Assembly: GCF_014633365.1 (NCBI RefSeq)
Contig: NC_068350.1
Span: 30,495,119-30,559,118, forward strand
Reading direction: 5' to 3'
From: Diospyros lotus
Lineage: Eukaryota; Streptophyta; Magnoliopsida; Ericales; Ebenaceae
DNA: 64,000 bases
The first letter of the stretch is position 1, and every line of letters starts with the position of its first letter. This document shows, piece by piece, positions 56,080-64,000 of the stretch. Position numbers and translations under genes: made by a program. The notes below the pieces were generated by a model, which worked only from the letters and a program-made list of their open reading frames with translations, made no database searches and was not told where the DNA came from.

Positions 56080-56500
56080 TTATCAAAAAAAAAAAAAATC
56101 AAATTTAGAAATAAAAATAAATTCCATCTCTAACATAGATGAATTTTGAGATAAAAAAAAAAAAATCGTCTCTAACAAAGATGGAATTTGAGATCAGTGA
56201 CCAAAATAACTGAAATTTCTTTTAGAAACGGTTTTAGAGATGAAATTAGTGACAAAAAAATTCCGTCTCTAAACGTTTTTCGAATCAAAGATGGAAAAAA
56301 ATTTGTCACTAAAATTTTTTTCAGTTAGAGAATGAAAATTTTCTATTTCTAAATTTTGCTTGCACTCAAAGATGGAAAAAATTTCCGAGTTTGAGTTTTT
56401 TTGTCATAGACAAAATTAAAGTATTTCAATTAGAGACAAAAAAAGGTTAGATATATATATGTCTGCCTTCATAGGTTAGATATATATATGTCTGCCTTCA
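56080..56500. repeat. DNA-transposon-like repeats and a 29-bp tandem duplication
   Basis: GTCTCTAA, AGAGATGAAATTAGTGACAAA and similar words appear in both orientations, in the style of subterminal repeats of CACTA-like or related small elements. At 56445 and 56474 GGTTAGATATATATATGTCT is duplicated with a 29-bp period. Confidence 0.45.
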
Positions 56501-59160
56501 TTTGTTTCTCGTCCTTCTCCTCTTCCTCTCCACCTTTTCTTGTTCTCCTTTTCACTTGTCTCTTTCTCCTATTCTTTTCCGACTAGCAACCACCAGCTAT
56601 CAACTTTTATAGCTTGAAGTTCAATTCGACTTCTATAGCTTGAAGTCTAAAATCACAATGCTGACGACAAACTTGCATTGGTGTCGAACAGCCATGGTGA
56701 GGCTACCTTGGCCTCTTTTTTCTCTCTCTTTGTGGTCGACAGAAGCCAAAAACCCAAACTAGATTTCACCTTATTAAAACCCAAAACTAGTTTTGGCGAA
56801 AGCCACCCCTTCTTGACTTGATTATCAACCCCAAAATTAGAACCCCACATCACGATAGAGTTATGTAGTTACATTCAGATGGCAGAGAAAGAGAAAGACC
56901 TTTGGTTGGGATAGGTCTAGTAGTCGGCATTGCCATGGATGGGAGAGAATTGGGAGGAAAAAAGAGAAACAAGATAATGGTGTTTTGAAAATTTAAAAAA
57001 ATTTAACAGATGGGTTTCTTGGTATTTGTTATATTTTTTCAAACATTAAAGGTAATTTATGCTTTTATGTCAAATTTAGGAATACTAAATATAATTTTTC
57101 TTGTGAAAAATAAATTTCAGTGACCCTTAATGACATTTTCAAATAACAAAGATTTATAAATATCTTCAGATTAGGTGTTTAAATAAAAATTGTGCACATT
57201 TTTTAACTACAGGGAGCATCTTTGCAAATAATCCAAACCACAAGATTTTGAGTTCAATTTACTCTTTTTAGATTAATTATCTAAAAGATACTAAATTTTG
57301 GGTAGTGTATTAATTTTTGGACTATACTACTTGTATATTAAGAATTATACATTGAGTTATACAAACGCACACAAATGACTAAAATATCTTTTGCGCCTCA
57401 CCATCTCGCGTCGTCTCACTATCTTAGGTGAGAGGTATTTTAATCACGTGCCTTACCGTCTCACGCCATCTCAGTGCTTTGTCTCACCACTTTGGGTGAA
57501 AGGTATTTTTGTCATTTTATCTACATTGTGTAGTTTAAGAAATACAAATAGCATTTTTTTTTATTTTTATGACAAACTTTAAATTTAATCAATCTTACAT
57601 TGGAACTTTTAATTTTGTATCAGTTCAATACTACCATTCAAATTTACATAATTAATAATCATTTGATTATTAATTTTTGATTTTTTTTCTCATTTTTCTA
57701 ACTTAACCATGCATAAAATGACAAATTCTAGATATGTTCCTGCTTAAGTTTGAAAAGTAGTAAGAAAAATAAATAATTAATATAATAGAAGAGAATTAAT
57801 ATTTTAAGTTTTAATAAGAAATATGATAATAAATAAAGATGAATGGGAGCTTAACCCTCAGGTAATGAATCAAATCTTATGAATGCTGTTGATTTAAGCC
57901 TTTTGTCATTGAGACATAATATGTTTGAATGGACCATCATATTGCAAAAATTTGTGTTTATATGTGATAACATAATATGATACCAGTGTGTGTGTATATA
58001 CTATAAAAAAGGTAAGTAAAACATTATAAAGTTTCAAATAAAAGTTCCTTTGATATGCAGTTTAGTTTTTAGAATTTTTTATAAAGCTTAGATAAATATA
58101 AGATTTAATAGAATAATAAAATAATTTTATTTTAAGTTAAAGTTTATGAATTCAAATCTTGTTGATAGGGTTACTTTTTATTTTTTTAAGACAACAAATA
58201 TTAACAAGTATTTTAAAAATAAGTAAAATATGATAAAACTTCACTTCGTAGTGCGGGAATGTTGCAGTCATGGGAGAGAGACGAACAACCGGTAGGTGTC
58301 TGCTCATGAAAATATGCAGCGATTGGCTGCAGCCATAACAAAGTGAGACGAACAACCGGTAGGTGTCTGCTCATGAAAATATGCAACGGTTGGCTTCAAC
58401 ATCTGGTTGTCTAATAGGGGTGATCTGGAAGGACGCCATGCCCTAAAAAACCTGCATTGTTGTATCTATGGGATATCTCTGGTTAGAGTCTTGAATGAGC
58501 TCTCAGGTGTATTTTCGACAAAAGATTAATCCATTTGGGAGGAACTTCCTATATATCTACAACAAAACTTCACTCACAAAAACAAGTTAAAAAGAAAGCA
58601 GGAATTCTTCACCCACATATGTTTTTCGATACTTAAGTCAATATGTGAAGAAAAATAGTTATTTGAAGAAATTTGTAGTGGTTCTATCGAATACATAATA
58701 AATAAATAATATAAAAAATACCAAATTTGACATTTACATGTTTAATAAAATAAATAATATTTATAATAGTAAGGATAAATATGTTGAGGGGAGCCCAATG
58801 AAATAACAAATCTTGCAAAACAAGACCCTCATAAAAACGTTATTGAGCGCAATTATGTTTTGCTTTGCTAGATGATAAATAAATTCATAAATGACTAGTT
58901 AATATTAACTTTGGGTAACATGTTTAGCCAGCGAAAATAAGACTACTGTACCACATCCAAACAATTACTAGTTGAAAAGGAGATATATGGTTATTTATCG
59001 ACCACATGCCACCCAAATGATGTGAGACACAAACATCACTTCTTTTTTTTCTTGCTAGATGATAAATAAACTCAAGCAGTCAGCTAACATGATACTCATA
59101 TTATATAGCATACCATATATGATAAGATATATTACTCATATTATATTATAAAATATTAGT
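56501..59160. other. non-coding stretch
   Basis: AT-rich with no gene I can support. A 68-bp tandem duplication starts at 58279 and 58347 (GACGAACAACCGGTAGGTGT). A short repeat (TCACCATCTCGCGTCGTCTCAC / TACCGTCTCACGCCATCTCA) lies near 57400-57480. Confidence 0.6.
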
Positions 59161-59164
59161 ATAA

Positions 59165-59335
59165 TAGTAGTCTTCAAGACATAGGTCAAGCAGTTGAATG
59201 AACAATATGTCAGTGTCAATTTGATAGGTTGAGAGTTCAAGTCTCGTCTTACACAAGGACCAAAAGCTCAATCTGTGATTTATCTCTTCTGATATAATCG
59301 AGAATATGAGTACTAAAAATCACGTAAAAACGATC
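59165..59335 (+). repeat. possible tRNA-derived SINE
   Basis: AGGTCAAGCAGTTGAATG resembles a pol III A box and GAGAGTTCAAGTCTCG a B box, about 50 bp apart, as in tRNA-derived SINE heads. The tail and target duplications are unclear. Confidence 0.3.
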
Positions 59336-60105
59336 ATCTCAAGATATCAATACAATAGTAAGGGTATTAAACGTTGTCCAGCCACTAGACACAAGTGTGG
59401 GAATTGGGTGCCTGTCCTACTACAAGTAGACAACAGCCAGCAGTGATACTGAATGCAATCAACAGCTAGCCCTTGAAGTTGAAACCTCACACACACTCAA
59501 GACTCAAGACAAACTGACAGTTGATTGGCATCAATCGGACCCGATCTTCTCTTTCTGCCACAGCTATGAAACCAATATAAATCACAAATTTTAATCCGGT
59601 TAGGTGCAGTCGACTACATTTGTTCTAGACATCTAGCCATCTCTGTCCATGGCTGTACTCTTGCTCTCCTAACAAAAATCTTTTCCTTTTCTAACTCCCA
59701 TGGATGGAAATGACCAAATGTCAAAGTCAGAAATTGAGTATAATATCCAGGCAACATGGCTTGTAAAGCGTGTACCAAAAACATATGGCCTCAGAGATAA
59801 ATCTTAGTACAGAATAACAGTTACAGCAGGCATAGCTAGTTACCGCAGCTACCAAGAAAGATCTACTAAAACTTCTAAGCTCGCACTGCACTTCAATTAT
59901 TCATTATTTGATAATAATCATAAGAAGACATTTATGAAAGATACGTTAAGCCTAAACCCTGTTTACATTCTCAGGTCAAAATGAGAATTAAAACTAAGCA
60001 TTTTGAATCTGCTGCTATTGCAGATAGCATCTAACAATAGAAATAGGAAGTTAAGGAAAGAAGACGAGCTAGGCTCACGACACATGAAGGATAAAGACAA
60101 CCCGA

Positions 60106-60187
60106 TCATGTCCCAGCCTTCCTACGCCCAACACGGGCAACAAAACCAGCCTTGATTGGAGCAACAGAGCGCCCAGAACCACACTGC
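60106..60187 (-). CDS. possible terminal exon of an unidentified gene
   Basis: After an acceptor-like CTCTCGCAG the minus strand reads CGSGRSVAPIKAGFVARVGR then RKAGT and TGA at 60106-60108. The basic, well-formed peptide contrasts with the AT-rich surroundings. I do not recognise the family, and no upstream exon was found between here and 61800. It may be a lone exon fragment. Confidence 0.35.
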
Positions 60188-60189
60188 GA

Positions 60190-61784
60190 GAGAATGTTCC
60201 AACACATTATTAACAAAAGAAAATATAACTTCAGCAACTTTGATTCATCAAATAGCCATTCTTGAATGAAGAGGACATTAAGCTTCAACAATTTAAGCAC
60301 TCATAAGAATTCATCCAAAAGAATACTATCACCAAAATGATCTTCAAGTTTCAGATTTTTTGTTTCTTTAACAAATTAACAAAAAGTTTATATGCAGAGA
60401 AAAGAATATGGAATGGCCTCAAATGTAAAGATGTGGTTGTGACCAAACCAAAGCCAACACTGAGAATAGCACATTCCTTGTTTTTGCCCCTTTGGTAGGC
60501 TTGCCCTTAGTTCTTCTAGATAATCAAAGTACCATCTTTTGTCCTTGTTTTCAGTTAATTGACATTTAAATAATTTTGGAAAAAGCAGACCAACCATCCA
60601 TGCATGCTCATTACCAGCAATGTTCTTTCAGATTTTGGATGTTTCAAACTTGTAACAAAATGTCATTCAATCTTCTTAATGTAATTTGATTTTGATTCAG
60701 TGACCATTCAAGTATAACGTTCTGAGAAAACGGCTCTCTGATCTAACGAGAGAGTTGCTCCTTTTATATAATGAAGTGAACAATATAATTTATGCCAAGA
60801 AAGTGAAATAATAAAATCAACAACAATCACAATCCTTAATCCCATGTCCATGGTATGTGAAAGAAAAAGAAGTGGAAAATAATAAAACAAACAACAAAAA
60901 AAACCAAATTTGAGAAATAAATATGAATACACAGGTATAAAGGTAATTATTGTGTGACCAAAAAAAAAAAAAAAGTTGCACCCCCATTTTCATTATAATA
61001 CAAGTAACAAGTAGTAGAAGTGATGCTTCAACACTGGACAGATTGGAGGATAGGGCCAGGTGTGTAGGAGACTCATCAAATACCATTGTCACAGGCACGT
61101 GTATTTGAGCCAAACCAGTAAGCTTCAGAGTTAACACCACACCACCACACCAAACAATCCATACAAACATTTTCTTAAATGTGACTATGGTTTACACTAC
61201 AAACATGTTTATCCTTGCATGGAATCAGGATATTGAAGAAGGAGCTCTTCAAAGATTAAATGGTTCACAGTTCCTTGTGGTATGATACAAATCTGACTCT
61301 TTATATTTGGTACAAGGTGCTAGGCTTAGTTGGAGCATTGTTTGGGCTCACAGTTCAATTGAAAGTGAGTTATATATATAATATACACATTACTTTTAAC
61401 AATGATTTGAATATTAATTTAGGATGATAAAAAATTGTTTGCATTTCCCTAGCGTCAATTTTGGATCCCTAGTCTCGAACTGCCTTTGATTTCAGCATCC
61501 AAAATTTATTTTCAGAATTTCTTTTCAGTTAACTTATATCATATTTATTTAAGTGAGTTCTATCTATATAATGATGTGGTGCATGAATGTAGCATGATCA
61601 AGATCACACGATCCAGATCATGGTTCCATGGTGAAAGGAGGTTTGACATCCTGGCATCAGTGCCCATAACTGTCATAGAATATGGAAGTAATTTTGTCCT
61701 GTAAAATTGATACAATGGATAGGTCATCTTTGGAAAACCTTACAGCCCTTTGGTGTCCCCACTTTTAGTTATTGTTTTCTCAAG
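60190..61784. other. non-coding stretch
   Basis: AT-rich. No supported gene; open frames are short and without recognisable domains. Confidence 0.5.
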
Positions 61785-61945
61785 TGTAAGAAGTGACAAA
61801 ACCTTTGGAAAGTATTAGCTTTATAGTGTTGTAAATGCTTAGCCTTGTACATAGTTATTAGCTTTATTAAGTTGTACCTTGTAGAGTAGTATATATACCT
61901 AACACATGAATAAAATATAACACATTTTGTCTCTTCTTCAAAACA
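61785..61945 (+). mobile_element. 5' LTR of the right-end Copia (about 161 bp)
   Basis: TGTAAGAAGTGAC to TTCAAAACA. Contains a TATA-like GTATATATACC (about 61889) and AATAAAATATA (about 61910). The right edge is fixed by the PBS; the left edge is a guess. Confidence 0.6.
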
Positions 61946-61958
61946 TGGTATCGGAGCC
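61946..61958 (+). other. primer binding site (initiator tRNA-Met type)
   Basis: TGGTATCGGAGCC, one base from the usual TGGTATCAGAGCC. Confidence 0.8.
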
Positions 61959-62979
61959 ACTTAAATCCTAACCCTAATCCTTAACCTACCGCTACCATTG
62001 ACCAGATCTTAACCCTTAGTCAGCTGCCTCTGCGTCGTCATCGCCAATATCCTCTGTCGATCGTCCAACTCTCTTCAACTGGTTGCGTTTCTGTTGCATC
62101 TTGAAATGGTGACGCCGCTGTACACCACTGGTAGCCCATCTCCCTCTGTCTCTGATGTGTTTTTTTATCTCCATTGTAATCAGTTGCAACCAACTCCGCT
62201 ACACCCATTTGGCAAGATTGCGATAGCAAAGCCCATCCAAGAACGACAACCCTTTGTTATCTGTTGTTCGGTGACACAACATATGTGATCTTTAGATCTG
62301 CGATTTCCAACTCTGTAATCTGTGACCTTCATTGTGTCCCTTTTCTCTGTCTACAACCTTCAGATTTGCCTCAGTTAGTTGTGGTCTCAAGTCGATTTTC
62401 CTTCAGATCTGGTTTGGGTTTTTTTTGGCTGGTTATTGTTGCCACTTCAATTTGTGAGATATGGTGTCATCCAATCTTGGTTCATCAAATCTTGGAGTGG
62501 TGAGTTCACCTTCACCTACGAATGTTCCTGTGATTATGCCATCGTTTTCTGGTTTTCCTACCATTACCACTAAAAAATTGAATGGCAAGAACTAGTTAGG
62601 TGTGAGTAACCATCTAACTATCAAGCCTCTGTTTGCATGGTCAGCCACTTTTTGCATGTGGTATTGCATGGATTTACAGTTGGTTACATTGCTATGGCAA
62701 ACAATAGATGTCAAGTTAATCCTGTTATTTTTGTGTCTATGAGAATTGTTTTTGACATTTGATCCCATGCTCAACAGCTGTATACTAATGATATTGTACG
62801 CTTATACATCATTAGTAATTTATTCTATCTTTAGAAGGGAGATTCAAATGTGGTTACATGCTTGGGTCGTATTTAATCTATCGTGTCCAATTTTAATCCA
62901 TCGTCATGTTCGATTTCTCTTAATTTTGTTTTACATGTTCCTAGTTGTCCATTCAATCTCATCTTTATTTGTTGTCTCG

Positions 62980-64000
62980 CTCAATCTTTGAATTATCGTA
63001 TCATCTTTGATTCTAATTCTATTGTTGTGTAGGACCAAGGTACGGGATGGATGATTAGCACTAGACGAGAGTTCGAGGGACTTTATCATCTTGCTTTGCC
63101 ATTATCTACAACATTCGCTTGTTCTACTACGGGGGCCTCTCCTCTTTAGATTCATTCTCAACTCAATCATCCTCACCCGTCCACTTTGCATAAGATGGTC
63201 CATTCCTTGTCCTCATGAAGCATTCTACAATATGAGTCTTCTTAGTTAGGAAAACATGTTTGTACTTCTTATTCAAGTCATTTTAACAAACGAGCTGATG
63301 CTTCTTTTGATCTTGTACACTCCAACATTTGGGGTCCTAGTAGCATCAAGTCTAGACAAGGTTTCTCTTATTTTGTTACATTCATTGATGATCATCCTCG
63401 ATGTACTTGGCTTTACTTAATAAAAGATCATACTAAATTGCAATTTTTGTTCACTTCTTTTTGTAATGAAATTTCTACTCAATTTAGTCATCTAATTTGG
63501 ATTTTTTGAAGTGACAAACGTTAAAGAATATTGTTCTATTGCATTTTAGGCTTTACTCTCATATCGGGGTATTGTTCATCAGTTCTCTTGCCCATATATC
63601 TCATAGTAAAATGAGGTGGCAAAACGTAAAAACTATCATCTCATTGAGACTACTCAGACATTTCTTCTTCATATGCATATTCTTGTTTCTCTCTAGGATG
63701 TGGCTATTCTCACCTCTAGTTATTTGATTAACCATATGCTAGCCTCTGTTTTAAATGAGATCATTCTACATACTTTACTTTTCCCTAGTGATCCCATCTA
63801 TCCTATCCTATCCTATCCCCCCTCATGTCCTTGGATCAACTCGTTTTGTCCATCTTCTTTCGCTTAGTCTTGACAAATTGTCTCCTCGCTCAATCAAATG
63901 TGTGTTTCTAGGCTACTGTCGTCTTTACAAAGGTTACAAGTGCTACTCACATGATCTTGGTAGACACTTTCTCTTTTCTAATGTCACATTTTTCAAGTCA
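62980..64000 (+). pseudogene. Copia integrase and hinge, broken
   Basis: Shifting among plus frames gives HPHPSTLHKMVHSLSS (zinc region), FDLVHSNIWGPSSIKSRQGF, SYFVTFIDDHPRCTWLYLIK, then decayed DDE parts, and after 63780 HVLGSTRFVHLLSLSLDKLS and RSIKCVFLGYCRLYKGYKCY with a final SNVTFFKS. These are the conserved blocks of plant Copia integrase and the integrase-RT hinge. Several stops and indels make it inactive. Confidence 0.85.

Larger units (their letters stand above)
61785..64000 (+). mobile_element. decayed Ty1/Copia element, right end outside window
   Basis: A short LTR (61785-61945), a PBS (61946-61958), a gag scrap (KLNGKN near 62572-62590) and a degenerate integrase-to-hinge region (about 62980-64000) on the plus strand. 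Much of gag and all of the protease are missing, so there is an internal deletion. It runs past the window end. Confidence 0.85.

Noticed and set aside
61225..61285. Plus-strand exon-like piece after ATCAG with DIEEGALQRLNGSQFLV
   Set aside because: Splice borders look possible but there is no neighbour exon or family match.
61965..61985. Telomere-like CCTAACCCTAATCC
   Set aside because: Only about two units, inside the Copia leader; chance similarity.

Overview
This window is nuclear DNA of a flowering plant, probably a dicot. Two ordinary plant genes with short GT-AG introns (a ribosomal protein S6 kinase copy and an endo-beta-mannanase) sit in AT-rich DNA packed with LTR retrotransposons of plant Ty3/Gypsy (Tat-lineage) and Ty1/Copia type, plus Helitron, CACTA and foldback remains. 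There are no bacterial features.

Layout. 1-10156: a decayed Tat-type Gypsy element on the minus strand (integrase, dual RNase H, RT, protease, gag, PBS, 5' LTR at the right; its 3' LTR lies left of the window), with an intron-bearing antisense gene on the plus strand. 10157-15007: a Sirevirus-like Copia element on the plus strand whose RT/RNase H region is missing; in its place is an intronless LBD transcription-factor pseudogene with its 5' region, followed by Sirevirus-type purine tracts and a 3' LTR. 15008-17542: AT-rich. 17543-24071: a gag-protease-only Gypsy element (equal 1069-bp LTRs, TSD ATTAT) rich in hairpin repeats. 24132-26636: a Helitron-type cluster with several repeated 5' heads and one 3' end. 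27386-32544: a second gag-only Gypsy element (449-bp LTRs, TSD GACTT) with a 97-bp minisatellite. 33429-35276: a CpG-rich hairpin and a ~1.3 kb inverted-repeat element. 35586-40238: a very young, almost intact Copia element (286-bp LTRs with one mismatch, TSD GTTTT).

40605-40945: a CACTA-like end. 41622-43721: the S6 kinase copy, six exons, with an in-frame stop in exon 5. 44238-46883: an intact six-exon mannanase of MAN6 type on the minus strand, convergent with the kinase. 48867-55066: a third gag-only Gypsy element whose LTRs are largely a short tandem repeat. 55072-61784: AT-rich DNA with a DNA-transposon-like repeat, a SINE-like stretch and a possible terminal exon. 61785-64000: a decayed plus-strand Copia element that runs off the right end.

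The strongest themes are: (1) three non-autonomous, gag-carrying Tat-like elements, all on the minus strand, all lacking RT and most of integrase, all with tandem repeats between coding region and 3' LTR; (2) hairpin families with compensatory base changes in the U3 and 3' region of the 17.5-24 kb element; (3) a host LBD gene copy lodged inside a Sirevirus; (4) antisense genes or antisense promoters inside the Tat-like elements. Host-gene calls rest on recognised family motifs and reconstructed splice sites; all alignments and LTR counts were made by eye.
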